From Gloeophyllum trabeum ATCC 11539 (lineage: Eukaryota > Basidiomycota > Agaricomycetes > Gloeophyllales > Gloeophyllaceae), in NCBI RefSeq assembly GCF_000344685.1, contig NW_006920413.1, positions 1,367,717 through 1,431,716 of the forward strand: DNA of 64,000 nucleotides. Direction: 5' to 3'. Positions 44,752 to 55,996 of the stretch are shown piece after piece; within the stretch, counting starts at the first letter, position 1; each line of letters opens with the position of its first letter. Both the position numbers and the translations under genes were made by a program. Below the pieces are notes generated by a model. That model was given only the letters and a program-made list of their open reading frames with translations. It was not told where the DNA came from and did no database searches.

Positions 44752-45524
44752 ATGTCTGCCGCAGCTGATAAATTTCTCGACCCCTACACCGCCAAGGCGG
44801 AAAAGAACAACCTCACTCCCCAGCAGAAGATCGACGGTCTTCATGCCATCATCAAGGCCGCCGGAACTGGCATGCTCGTCACCAGGTCGTCCGACGGCCA
44901 CCTGCACTCGCGGGCCATGACACCAGCTGGTCGTAGGTATCCTCGTATCTGACCCGCCGGCTTCATTTTAATCAGAAGTATAGCCGTGAGCCCATCCCAG
45001 ACCACTTTGATCTTCATCGCGAACAACGCCAGCCATAAGTTCGACGAAATCCAGAATGACTCGCACGTTAATGTCAGCTTCTACGACAGCAAGACTACAG
45101 ATTGGGTTAGCGTTGCCGGCATCGCGAAGCTCTCGCAGGACAAGGCTCTGATCAAGAAACACTGGTCGTCCACGTAGGTCATTGCTTTCATCGACGACGA
45201 GCTCTCTTGATAACAGTTGCTTTAGTATTGCGGCGTATTTCGGAGACCTGAAGGATGGTGTCCACAAGGGAAATGAGGAAGACCCACGTGTATCCGTCAT
45301 CGAAGTCGTCCCAGAGGATATTCGGTACTGGAAGTCGACGGAGTCATCAATTGCGCGCGGGATCGAAACTGCGATTGACGCTGCCACTGGGCGCGTGGCT
45401 GTTCCTGGGGAGCTCATCGCAATCACCAAGCAAGAGGTGAGTTTATCAACCCATGATTATAGGACAGAATTGATATGACTCAATAACCTAGATCCAGCTG
45501 ACCCAGAGTGTCAACAGCACATAA
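44752..45524 (+). CDS. Bli-3 / general stress protein 26-like flavin-fold protein
   Basis: Small protein (about 205 residues) of the pyridoxamine-5'-phosphate-oxidase-like split-barrel fold. It is related to Neurospora Bli-3 (blue-light-induced) and bacterial general stress protein 26, which bind FMN or FAD. Four exons were read: MSAAADKFLDPYTAKAEKNN through GLHAIIKAAGTGMLVTRSSD and GHLHSRAMTPAGRR; SIAVSPSQTTLIFIANNASH with KFDEIQNDSHVNVSFYDSKT and DWVSVAGIAKLSQDKALIKK; IAAYFGDLKDGVHKGNEEDP and VSVIEVVPEDIRYWKST; and a last exon IQLTQSVNST. TxxxDGxxHSRAM is the family's cofactor-strand signature. Intact. Role inferred as redox or light/stress-related; no substrate known. Confidence 0.87.
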
Positions 45525-45801
45525 TAGGGCGATGTATTGGAAAAAAAAATGTATTGCAGGAAAGATCGTAGCCACTAAATGTCAATGTAACAATAATGTA
45601 TGAGTACGACGGATACTCCTATATGCCCTAACCTCGGAGCAGTATGGCGGAACGATAGTTGAACAAGCCACGAGAGCGTCAGCGTCCCAGCTCATCGACA
45701 TGCGTCGCTGGTGTCTGAGGAATGAGACTCGTCGAGCAGAGGACGCAATGGCAGCATTCATGCTCACTCAAGAATCGGCTGGTGCCTGTGCCATAGGTGC
45801 A

Positions 45802-47560
45802 TCATGACAGTTGTAGTAATCGTCGCCTCTCGACGCGTCTTGAATCTCGTTTCCCGTCGATGATACGCAGCATTTGCGTCCAATCTTGGATGCCGTCCTC
45901 GCACCCCGAGGTGTCGAGCCAAGGGAACAAGGAGTCCAGGAAGTGTGCTAGCGAGCAAGCGAATGTGCTTGACGTGTTCCGCGTTGGGAAGAACAAATCC
46001 ACTGTCCGCAGCTTGTGACTAAAGACAGGAGGTTCGAGAGGAAAGGGAGCCTCATTGTCAAGGTCCAGCTGTAGATACTGAAGCTGCGAGCAATTGCGAG
46101 CGAAAGAAGTCAAGCACAGGATAGATGGTGCTACACTGGTGGACGCCGAAGTCGCAATTATCTCCAGCTTTCTCAGCGCCGGGAAAGTTAGCGTGAGCTT
46201 CTCCACATCATCATTGTTCATGCGGAGAGGTATTCGATGGAATTGCAAGCGAAGATCTTCTACTTGGGTGTGTTGAGACAGTGGGATGAACACCTGACCC
46301 CAGTTGATATAGCTAGCACTATCGTCTGGGCACGAACCCAGATGATGCACAATGATGGACTTCAGCCGATGCCGATTCAACATAGAAATGACCCCAAGAA
46401 GAGACTCTACCGGTGGCTTGTCCGTGATGTACAGCTTGACAGTTGCCAGTCGCGGAGTCGAGAATGATGCTAGACTTTGAGAAACTGACTTGGCTGGGCC
46501 TTTGAGGACCAGCTTCTCGAGAGCATCCAGTCGCAGACAGTCCTTGCCAGGCTTGCTCGTCATTTCCGTCACATCCAGTCCCAGGGTCTGTAGATTCCAA
46601 GCCGGCCAAGGAAATCTATGGACAGTCTAGACCCCTGGATGATCACTCCCGGCCCAAAGAACTCTCGTATCTCCGCTTTGCTGGTAAAAATGTGGACTCT
46701 AGGATGCGCGCTGACCCCGATAAACAGATGCCTCAGACTTCCCATCGCGAGAATATCCTGTATGTGGTGATAATCCAGCACGAAGCCTGTTCCCGTACGC
46801 AAAATGAGTTCTTCCACTGGTGCACTAGACTGGGAAAGCCTTGATAAAAACTTTTGTATAACCTGAGCTACCTGGGCGGGAAGGGTCTGTGGCAAGCGAG
46901 GTACCAGGCTTGATCCTCGTATCTCCACCCGATTCAAGGTGGGTCCGACAAACAATTGCAGCTCCGAGGACGTCGGTCGTATTCGTGGGACAGTCCATTG
47001 TAGTGACCGCAAGTGAGGCAAGAGTGGCTGTCCGGCGAGAATCTGCGAGATGTCCAGAAAGACCGAAAGGTCGACCCGCTTTTGAATATCAGGGTCATGA
47101 ACCAACTCGCGAACGCGTGATGCATAGAATCGAAACATCTGGTACGCCGGCGAGTCCATAAGAATTGCCTCTTTCAGGACCTTTTGATGTAGGGGCTAAC
47201 GGGATAGCAGTCGACTAAGGGCGTTCTCACATATGTATCTTCGTGTAGTTGAAAATACGGCAATACACTTAGGAGATGGATGATGGAGTCCAATTTGTGC
47301 CATAGCACGTCGAGCGCGATCTGCGAAAGCCCACGAGAGACCAGCGCTACGTGCAGTTTATCGGATTTCGCGGGCAAATGTCGCAGTATTTCATGGTAAA
47401 GCTCTTTGATGGCGAGGGGAATGAATGGTGTCTCTCGAGCAACAGTAATAATAGTCGATTCCGGGTTCAGGACCATCTTGTGTTGAGTAGTAGCAAATGA
47501 AGAATGATCGGAATTATCCCAGCCACTTGCGACGCGGTTGTGGCGTAGCTCAAGCCTCAT
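45802..47560 (-). pseudogene. F-box/LRR-type protein, frameshifted (paralogue 1)
   Basis: F-box proteins present substrates to SCF ubiquitin ligases. Exon 1 (47560 to about 47230) has the F-box stretch PLAIKELYHEILRHLPAKSD and KLHVALVSRGLSQIALDVLW. A 48 nt intron is followed by VLKEAILMDSPAYQMFRFYA. Leucine-rich repeat-like sequence follows, e.g. LAGQPLLPHLRSLQWTVPRI. The frame ends at 46569, while the next frame continues the same protein (NLQTLGLDVTEMTSKPGKDC, LEKLVLKGPAKSVSQSLASF) to 45802. Alignment to paralogue 2 places a single-base shift between about 46570 and 46635. No intron of normal size fits. It is either a recent pseudogene or a sequencing error. It lies 158 bp downstream of, and is co-oriented with, paralogue 2. 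Confidence 0.75.
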
Positions 47561-47718
47561 GATGGTGGGTCTTTAGCGGGTGGCATACTGACTTTGTTGC
47601 TCTATTACTCATTACATGGACGTGGACAGGCCAGACATGGAGAAATGGAGTCGGTGACAGGATATAATGGGAGTTCTGAACAGTTATCTTTCATAACACC
47701 TGCAGAAGTCCCTACGGG

Positions 47719-49345
47719 TCACTTCTCGAGCTGCCTTGATCCACGTTTCTCGTCGATCAAACGCAGCATCTCCGTCCAACGTTGATCATCACCCACAAGT
47801 CCTCGTGTGTCAAGGCAAGGAAACAGAGAGTGGAAGAAATTGGCCATAGAGCCAATCTCTGATTTCGGATCTTTCCAATGGAAGTAAAGATCCAGTATTT
47901 GGAGTTGATGATTGAAGACTGCACATTCCAACGGGAGAAGGGAATCGATGTTGTTCTGAATGTCGAGGTATAGTTCGCGCAGCTTGGGTGCGTTTTCCGC
48001 GACCTGAACGAGGGACTTCATGGATGGGAGCCTGGAGGTGCTGGTTTCGCAGTGCCGAAGGTCCAATATTTTCAGACTCTGCCAAGTCTGCGCAAGCCGG
48101 GCCATATCATGGTCATCCATGGAAATTGAGACCTGGTAGAACTGGAGACGCAGAGCTTCTAGCTCTGCAAGGCCAGACAAGTGGGCAAATATCTGGTTCC
48201 AATTTATTGTGTATATCTTCTCATACGTACCCAGAGCGCATACAGCAATGATCTTCAAAGCATGATGTCCCAGGAACGAGAATATCTTCAATAAGCGCTC
48301 GGACCTGGGCGAGTCGGCGACAAATAACCTGACTGACGCGAGCTGGGGTACCAATATCGTGCCCAAGAATTCTGTTATTAACTTGGCGGGTCCTTTGAGG
48401 ATGAGCTCCTCCAGTGAATCCAATGTTCCAGCAGGTCCAATCGCCATGCCTGGTGACAGATCCAGTCCCAGGACTCGTAGACTCCTTAACGAGCGGAAGT
48501 CTATCCCCGAACTTATCGCTCCCTGATTGCGGCGGAAGTTCTGTACGACCTTCAGCGAGGATGAAAGGTCAATCGTGTCTTGACGACCAATGCCCAGGAA
48601 CAAACACTTGAGGTGTCCCATAAACAAAATGTTCTCGATCTCCTGGCGATCCAGTGTCATGCGCTCTCCCACGGACAAACTGATGTCTTGCAACGTATGG
48701 CCGGAGCCTCGAAGCCAACAGAAAAACTTCTATATGCCCTGTCCGGCAAGGTTCTCATGGGAGGCACGTTTCCCGGCTATCCGTATTTCGAGCCGCGGAA
48801 GGCCTGGGTGCACAAAAGTCTGCACCTCCGACACAGTCATACGGCTGTGCGGGACTGTCCACCGGAGAAAATGTAGGTTGGGCAGCAGAGGTTGGCCAGC
48901 GAGGGCCTGTGTGCAAGCGAGGAAAACTGACTCGCCAATCCGACGCTCTGCATCGGGATTATATACCAGTTCACGGACGCGGGCGGCATAACGAACGAAC
49001 CGCTTGAATTCTTGTGATTCGTTCGAGAGCGTATCCACCAGGACCTTATGAGTTTATTAGACCAAGGGTTGCGGAGGGACACTGCGAATCACCCACGTAT
49101 ACATCATCCGCTATGTCAAAGGATGGGAGAACACGGAGGAGATGGATAATGGAGCGCAGCTCGCGCCACAACAGATCGAGCGCAATGTTGGAAATATCAC
49201 GACAGGTGAGTGCCGCAGATAGCTTGTCTGCATCTCCAGATATGTGGCCCATTATTTCTCGATAGACGTCTTTGTTACTCAGCGGGACGAACGGCTTCTT
49301 CGCAGTTTCAGAGTCGAGCGTTCTCTTCTTTGCGGTTCCTCCCAT
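47719..49345 (-). pseudogene. F-box/LRR-type protein with in-frame stop (paralogue 2)
   Basis: Start MGGTAKKRTLDSETAKKPFV, then the F-box PLSNKDVYREIMGHISGDAD and ALTCRDISNIALDLLWRELR. One intron is followed by EFKRFVRYAARVRELVYNPD. The frame is closed by TAG at 48730-48732 (…LAGQGI, stop, KFFCWLRG…). The same frame then stays open for 337 codons to 47719 with full similarity to paralogue 1 (LGLDLSPGMAIGPAGTLDSL, EELILKGPAKLITEFLG). Paralogue 1 has glutamine at the matching place (VIQKFLSRL), so a CAG to TAG change is the simplest reading. Possible outcomes are a dead gene, a truncated F-box protein, or readthrough. Confidence 0.75.
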
Positions 49346-49593
49346 AGCAGCAGATGGAGTCGCCTCGTAGGAGTGTGACCTAGGTTAGCCAGAAGGACAC
49401 CAGAGGACAAAGAGGACTGCGGTGAACAGGGCTGACCGACCGATCGAAATATATGGTATTAGGACGTAATCATCACCTCATCCACATTGTAGCGTCGGGT
49501 TCAGGGTTTCTGCCGAACAACAACCTGCAATCAAGAGTACAACTTCAATTCACCGCGACTCGAAAACCAAGATACAAATAGAGATGATTGTGA

Positions 49594-51535
49594 TCACCCT
49601 CTAAGATACCGCTTGTACACCTCATTTTCCGTCTCTTCTACGTACGGGTATCCCAGATTCCGCAAGAACTCCTCGAACTGCTCACTCTCTTCTGGCGGTA
49701 CTTGGATGCCTGCCAGGACTTTACCCAAGTCTATATAGTCGTTTACATTAGTAAAGAATAAAATGGATAACACATAGATAACCCACCTGCACCGTGGTTG
49801 CGGTAGTGGAATAGGGAGATGTTCCACCCTGTCCGCATACCGAGGAGGAACTTCCTCAGCGCGCCAGGTCTCTCCGGGAATTCTACAGCCCCACCCCACC
49901 CAGATTGAGCAACTTCATCTCCTTGATTGTCACCAAACTACTCACCGAACCTAAACAACCTTTCATTCGGCACGGCCTTTGCGCCGCCAATCATATACCG
50001 CGCATGGCTCTTCGCCATCTCATCGTCGCTGATGTCGTACCCCTTCATGCCCTCGCGCTCGAGCGCGGCCAGGACGTCCGCGACCTCGCGTGCGCGCGAC
50101 TTGGTCTCGAGCTTGAAGGAGAGGAACACGTGCGCGACGTCCGGCGAGTTGTAGCGGTAGATGAACTCGGTGATCGCGCGCGGGTAGATAAGGCCGTGCA
50201 GCTGCACGTAGCTGTTGCACTTTAGGGTAAGGGTGAGGAGGGCACGTAGACGAAAAGCACAGACCTTCCTGGTCGCTCGGGGATCTCGACGCTCAGCAGG
50301 GCTTCGCGCCCTTCACCGAGCTCTGCGCGTTCCGCGACGAAGCGCAGCCGGTCGAAGTTCATGTTCGCGCCGCTCACGACTGCCACGAAGCGTTTCTGCG
50401 CCCCGATAAGTTTGCTGTCCACGATGTGGCGTTTCAGACCGGCAAGCGCGAGGGCCCCAGCGGGCTCGGTTATCGACCGCGTCTCTGTGCGCGAAGTCAG
50501 AAGAGCATCCAGGGAGACCGGCGGACTCGAGGAACCGCACCTTCGAAGATATCCTTGATGGCTGCGCAAATTTCGTCGTTGTCTACTTTCACCACGCCGT
50601 CCAGGAGTTGCTTGCATATCCTGAAGGGTTCCTCGCCGACGATCTTGACTGCCGTGCCGTCACTGAACGGCCCAACTTCGGGCAGAGTCTGCCTCTCTCC
50701 GGCATCCAGACTCTTCGCCATAGCGTCCCCATCGAAAGTCTCGGCGCCGATGACTTTCGTGTCGGGCCCGCCGATTCTCTTCACGTACTCGGCGATCCCG
50801 GCGACGAGCCCGCCGCCGCCCACAGCAGCGAATATGCCATCGAGTTTCTCCGAGTGCGTTAGTTGCTTGAGGATCTCCATGCCCACGGTGCCCTGGCCGG
50901 CGATGACGAGCGGGTCGTCGTACGGGGGCACGAAGGTGAGGCCGTGCGCCTCGGCGAGGCGCGCGCATTCGGCCTTGGCCTCGTCAAAGTCGGCGCCGTG
51001 GAGGATGACTTTGGCGCCGAGGCGGGAGACGTTGCGGACTTTGATGGAGGGCGTGCCGCTGGGCATGACGATGGTGCAGGGGACGCCCAGACGGGCGCCA
51101 GAGAGAGCTACGCCCTGCGCGTGGTTCCCTACAATGCGAGAGAGTCAGGGATGGCATGGACCAAGTGTGCAGCTAGAGATTACGGGGACAGTGCGGGGGC
51201 TACGCACACTAACCAGCACTGCATGTGATGACGCCTTTCCACCGTTCATCGTCGGTCAAGCTGGCCATGAAGTTGTAAGCACCCCTAATTTTGAAGCTGA
51301 AGACCTCCTGCAGGTCCTCGCGCTTGAGCCATATCTGGTTTCCGAGCCTTGCGCTGAGGTTGGGGGCGAAGACGAGTGGCGTTTCTTTCAGAATCTCGTA
51401 CACTTTGGAGGTTAGGATGAGGCGCAGGTAGTCTGGCGTGCCGTCTGGAAGGAGATGGTAGCTGGCCAGACGAGGATAGCTGTTTGAGATGGGCTCTGGT
51501 GCATGCGACGCATACTCAAGAGTCGGTGAAGCCAT
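49594..51535 (-). CDS. ILV1: Threonine dehydratase (threonine deaminase), biosynthetic
   Basis: PLP enzyme converting threonine to 2-oxobutyrate, the first step to isoleucine, normally mitochondrial. About seven exons were read on the minus strand: [40 protein letters not shown], the Schiff-base lysine in [38 protein letters not shown] (intron-split), the glycine loop [17 protein letters not shown], and [20 protein letters not shown]. Two ACT-like regulatory domains follow ([20 protein letters not shown] and [15 protein letters not shown]), as in feedback-inhibited Ilv1. It ends [11 protein letters not shown]. The chosen ATG gives no strong presequence. The frame is open upstream without ATG through a 39 bp tandem repeat, so an upstream exon or non-AUG start may provide one. 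It is divergent from the Luz-like gene. Confidence 0.92.
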
Positions 51536-51870
51536 GGCAGTGTGGGTTAGATGACTCCGTCCAAAGATAAAGTTGGAACTGCTGTCGGGAGCAGCCGAGT
51601 CTCCGATCAGGCGCGTGGCAGCCAAGTGCGCAGCCGAGTCTCCGATCAGGCGCGTGGCAGCCACGTGCAGACAAGGTTGTGATCGACGTCATTGCTGTGC
51701 GTGACGAGGGCACGCTTACGCGAGCGGACATTCCTTTCTCTCAAACCGACAGACGTTGATCTGAGTAACGCTATGGATAGAGAACGCGCGCAGTACACAT
51801 TCGGGTGACAACGGAATGTATGCTGCTATAACTAACCCTGCGCGAAAGCCTATCCATCCCATCATCCGCC
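51536..51870. promoter_or_regulatory. Shared divergent promoter region, ILV1 / Luz-like
   Basis: Only 335 bp separate the two start codons, which face away from each other, so the promoters must share this sequence. It contains a 39 bp tandem duplication at 51591-51668. Confidence 0.55.
51591..51668. repeat. Two-copy 39 bp tandem repeat
   Basis: Unit beginning GCAGCCGAGTCTCCGATCAG; 51591-51629 and 51630-51668 differ at one base (a/c). The unit length is a multiple of three and stays open in the ILV1 frame. Confidence 0.9.
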
Positions 51871-52742
51871 ATGGCTGACTTGCTAACGACACGAGCTCCG
51901 GCAGCCGTCAAAGAGCTGGTCGCTCGACACCCAAAGCTTGTCATTTCACTCTCATCCATAGCTTCTGTGCTCGCTGTCTCCTATCCAGCACTCTCCAGAA
52001 ACTATCAGGCCTATAAGGACTTGGGCAAAGGTGCCCTCCCGGTCAACATCTTCGGCTGGGCGGTGGCGTGCATGATACACCCGTTCGGAAGGGAGACACG
52101 GAGCACTGCGGTGTATGATAAATATTCGTCAGAGAGCTGGTTAGGAGAGCCAGACTTCCCAGTCCGCCAGAGTCCTAGGCCAAAGATGGGATGGCATTTC
52201 CCGCCGCAAAGGCAGGCCGACCAGATTCCTTCGGAAGAGATGAAACTGGTGAGACCGTCCGCTGTCCAAGGAAACACCGCTGAAGAGGTCACCCGGCCCA
52301 CAGGAAATCGTCAAGACATTCTTCCAGATAGCAGTCGACAACGTAAAGCTGGTTGGAATCGCGGGATCGTTGGCGGAGAGGGTGCACGCTGCTATGTACG
52401 TCCGAGGGCCTCCTCCGCACGCAGCAGCAGCACAGATCAAGGGCGAAATCGGGCATGTGCATGCTGACGTTGACTATTCCATGCACTTAGTTCTATCGCC
52501 TCGGGACTGTAAACTTGGTAAGTCACCGGCGGGGACCGCTGATGCAGAGCCAGCTGACTATGTGCCCATGGGAAGTGATCGAGCATGGATGGGGAGAGCG
52601 CCATCCTATGTCTGGGACACGAGTTTTGCCCGTGGAAGACTTGCTGATCTATGCGCCACGGGACCAAGAAGAGCTAGCAGTCGTGCAGAGGATAATCAAA
52701 GCATCTGTCGGATTTATGACGAACAGTCGGGAAGTAGTGTAA
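51871..52742 (+). CDS. luz-like: Fungal luciferase (Luz)-like protein
   Basis: Homologue of the fungal luciferase family, whose luminous members oxidise 3-hydroxyhispidin with O2 to emit green light. Non-luminous fungi carry relatives of unknown role. Three exons (51871-52248, 52304-52517, 52576-52742) join in frame to 252 residues, close to the ~267 of luminous enzymes. An N-terminal membrane segment (residues ~22-45, LVISLSSIASVLAVSYPALS) is followed by RNYQAYKDLGKGALPVNIFG, a central region ending FFQIAVDNVKLVGIAGSLAE, then GEIGHVHADVDYSMHLVLSP, the signature VIEHGWGERHPMSG (intron-split), DLLIYAPRDQEELAVVQRII and KASVGFMTNSREVV. HVH…DYSMHLVLSP, GWGERHP and YAPRxxEE are the family hallmarks. 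No hispidin synthase or hydroxylase gene lies within the window. Activity cannot be judged from sequence. Confidence 0.85.
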
Positions 52743-53329
52743 AGGATATCGTACCCTCTGAAGTAATTCTATCATCCCAATTCTTGATATGCGGAGTTGT
52801 GGCATGTTCGATATGCCCGCCGCCAATGCCAGGCCGCGGCAGCCACAAGCGCGCACTGTCCCTCGGCACGACGGATATGCAAACCATCCGCGAAGCGACC
52901 GCTGGTGAAGCCCATCGTCATTCATTACTGTACATTCGTCGGTCTTCCACGCAGGTAGCTCGCAGCGTTCTCTTCGGTGGCCATCCTTCACGAGTGATCA
53001 GCGGGCCGTAGGCTCAGATAAGCCGCGCGCAGAGCCGGCTATTCTGGGCGCAGCGTCGATATCATGCTGCACACCGTCCAGGGCGACGGCTAGACGTGCA
53101 AAAGCGAGTGGCAAGGGCCAGGGACCGCGGAGGGCAGGGGAGATGGAAGTTTCACGACAAGGGCAGGCGTGGGAGGAATTCCGAAAGAGGAAGGGGCATC
53201 GGCGCGCTAACCGAAACTCATAGCGTGACCGTGCGGACTGGAATAGCAGCAGACTGGCAAAACTCGGCCAAAGGACCCTTGTGCCCTAACGCTCCTTATC
53301 CTCCGTCGCCACCCCCGCCGTCGCCCGCA
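52743..53329. other. Spacer between Luz-like and PHD genes
   Basis: 3' flank and promoter. An ORF continues through it in the Luz-like exon 2 frame but carries no family signal. Confidence 0.4.
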
Positions 53330-55558
53330 ATGGCCCAGGCTGCTACGATGGGCCCGCCGCTCTCCCCGCTCGCCAGGGAGCCTCGCAGGTCGGGCAGGCG
53401 GCCTGCGCCCTTGTTCAATGCTATCGCCAGCCCGACGTCCCACTCCCCCGACCCGCAACCTCTGTCGCCGACGGTCCCCAGAATCAAGGAGCCCCTCCAG
53501 CGCTCCACGTCCAACGGCTCCAATCGCAACAAGCGGGCCAAGCAGGAGGATCTTGACGACGCCCTCGAGGACCACCCGCTCAAGAACGGCACCAACGGCG
53601 CCACCACCAACAGCCGCGCGAAGAGAAAGGGCAAAGAGAAGGAGCCCGAGAAGGACAGGGCTGCCGTCGTGGATATCAACATCGATGAGGCGAAGAACGG
53701 TGCCGCCGACGAGGACGCGCCCATGGACGGCCCCGACGACGAGCAGAGCGTTACCCGGTGCATCTGTGGTGCGTAGGCAGCCCGCGCGTTCACGCGTCTC
53801 CCAGACTAAATACTGTGTGGCATAGGCGACGAAGATCCCGAGCAAGCAGGCGAGTTCATGGTGCAGTGCGAGACGTGCAATGTCTGGCAGCACGGGCTCT
53901 GCATGGGCTACGAGAAGGTCGAGGACCTGCCGTTCGTTGATTACCACTGCGAGCGGTGCAGGCCTGAAAGACACGAGTCCCTGCTCAAGTATGCCCCTGA
54001 CCACTTTCTTCGCCACGTCCTATCCTCATCGACATATTATCCAGGAGACTGAGCAAGAAGATGCGCCACGCTTCCAACACATCCCATCACAACTCTACCT
54101 CCGCCAATAACTCGCGCTCTTCTCGGTCTCATTCGCCATCTCACCTCCTGCACAAACCAGCCAAGAGGCGCAACACGATGAACAGCAGGGATGCCGCGTA
54201 CGACGAAAGCCTGCAGGAAGTCATCGAGCAGTCGGCTGCGGAGGCTGCTGCTGCAGAAGCTGCCGCACATGCTGGTGGCCCCTCCTCCTCCGCTGTGGAC
54301 AGTAGAGCAGCTGGAACTATGAACGTTGAAGGTGATGAGGAGGGTGATCCAGCCATAGGCGGAGCAAAGAAACGGAAACGGACCGAGGATGACACGTGAG
54401 TATCATATACACATAAGCTGATTCTGTTGCTGATATGAAGTGCTATGAAGGGCGTTAATCAAACGGCAGCGCTCCCCGTCCAGCATGTCCGACCGCCCCG
54501 CTTTGGCGACCACAACACGCGAAGAGACTCCATTGAATCCTGCCAGTGCAGCGCGGCAAAACTCCGGAACAACAGCTGCTCCCAAGAGTGCAGCGGCACG
54601 GAACAAGCGAGGCGGGCGCAAGAATGGGCAAGCCGCCGACTTACCTCCTACCCCGGGTGATGAAGGTATGCCGGTGTCCTATTCACGTAATTACAGGCAT
54701 TTAAGCTCTGCATCTTCTTTAGAACCCGCCACCACGGCACCCAAGCGTCAAGCAAACAACAGAACTAAAAGTGGGCAAGCAGGTATGAAGCGCGCTCCCG
54801 CTTCGCAAGCATTCGCCTCCGCCGATCACAGACGGAACAATACAAGCGGTGTAGGTGCCGGGACCCACTCGAATACACGAGGGCACGCATCCACGTCCGC
54901 CGCGGCAGCGAGGGCGTACCACCAGTCGCATGAATACGCCGTTTCACAACAACCTCTGTATACATCCTGGAACCTGCCCGACTGGCTTTCACACCTGGAG
55001 CCGATGCTGCCCTCAAAAGAGCCGACACCGCTGAGGGTTACAAGTTCGGGTGCTCATGGACTTCATAATCTCAATTTGAGCGCCTGCGCCGATGTGGATG
55101 GCAGGGATTCTGTCGCTCCCGAGGGCGTGACAATTGAGCGAGGCGTCAAGGTCCGATGGCCGACGAAGAGGATGAGTGTCGGAGATATGAACAAGAGAGT
55201 CAGAGCACTCGTGGAGTGGGTCGGCCGGGAGCAAGTCAGCGCTTCGGAGAGGATGAGACGGAGGCAGGCCCTGGAAAAGGCCTTGAGGGAGGTCCAGGAG
55301 CACGTTGCTATTTCTGAACCTGCTGCAAGAGAAGACAGGATGCTGATGGATGACGAGAGACCCATGACGGAGTCCCCTGTCCAGGAAAAGTCGGAATTCG
55401 CGGCAGTCAGGGTGGAACACCTGGAACCGCGATATTCTACCCAAGCTACGATGAAGATGATGGAGGAGCTGATGGAGGAGTTGATCAGTTTCCAGGAGCG
55501 ATTCGGACCCGGAGCCAAGACGAAAGAACGGGAACGGAGAGCTGCTGCAGTTTCGTGA
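53330..55558 (+). CDS. PHD-finger protein, Cti6-like
   Basis: Chromatin reader. Fungal Cti6 proteins belong to the Rpd3L histone deacetylase complex and bind methylated H3K4. The Pro/Ser-rich N-terminus (MAQAATMGPPLSPLAREPRR) has basic patches (NRNKRAKQED, RAKRKGKEKEPEKD). The PHD finger is CICG|DEDPEQ, FMVQCETCNVWQHGLCMGYE and DYHCERCRPERHE. This is a complete Cys4-His-Cys3 set, split by an intron after the first CxC. A Ser/His-rich and acidic middle follows with KRRNTMNSRDAAYDESLQEV and basic GGAKKRKRTEDD. The C-terminal region has YTSWNLPDWLSHLEPMLPSK, VKVRWPTKRMSVGDMNKRVR and coiled-coil ALEKALREVQEHV. It ends KERERRAAAVS. The PWxLPDWLxHL-like block with the PHD finger suggests Cti6 but is not proof. 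Confidence 0.8.
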
Positions 55559-55996
55559 TGGTTTGTGAGGGATCGGACGAGTTGTTGTCTTGATTTAGTT
55601 TCTACTGCTAGACCCCTGTATTTTTGCTCCCCTTCGTATTTTCTCTATCCTGTCACTCTCCTCCGCGTCTCATTCTGCTGATCGTTGTCCCCATTTCACT
55701 CTCAGATTTCTTTATTGCTATTGTGTACGAGTCCGTTTTACGACTGATTCAGAATTGCAATATCCCTTGTTAATATGTATCAGTAATGGATCTGATCGTT
55801 TCGATGAGGCGTGAGGGTGGTCGAGATGTCGCCAGCAAGCGAAGCGTAGAAAGTGCGACGCCACAACGGCTTGCGCAAAACCAATTATACATGTACCTGC
55901 ACGTGGCAATATTTGGTGGATGTGGCTGCGCCGACCGACGCAAACAACTCGGCCCTCCAACGTCACTTCGCCGTTCAATCCGTTCTGCCGTGCTTC
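55559..55996. other. Spacer between PHD and VPS8 genes
   Basis: Pyrimidine-rich 3' flank (55600-55720) followed by the presumed VPS8 promoter. No other feature recognised. Confidence 0.4.

Noticed and set aside
50426..51415. 329-codon plus-strand ORF opposite ILV1
   Set aside because: It is the antisense frame of conserved threonine dehydratase exons with strong codon bias; no family resemblance of its own.
51871..52742. A bioluminescence gene cluster
   Set aside because: Only the Luz-like gene is present. No polyketide synthase, FAD hydroxylase, P450 or caffeylpyruvate hydrolase was found nearby.
53207..54016. Long minus-strand ORF antisense to the PHD-finger gene
   Set aside because: It is a GC-driven mirror frame of the Pro/Arg-rich plus-strand exon; the plus frame holds a full PHD finger.
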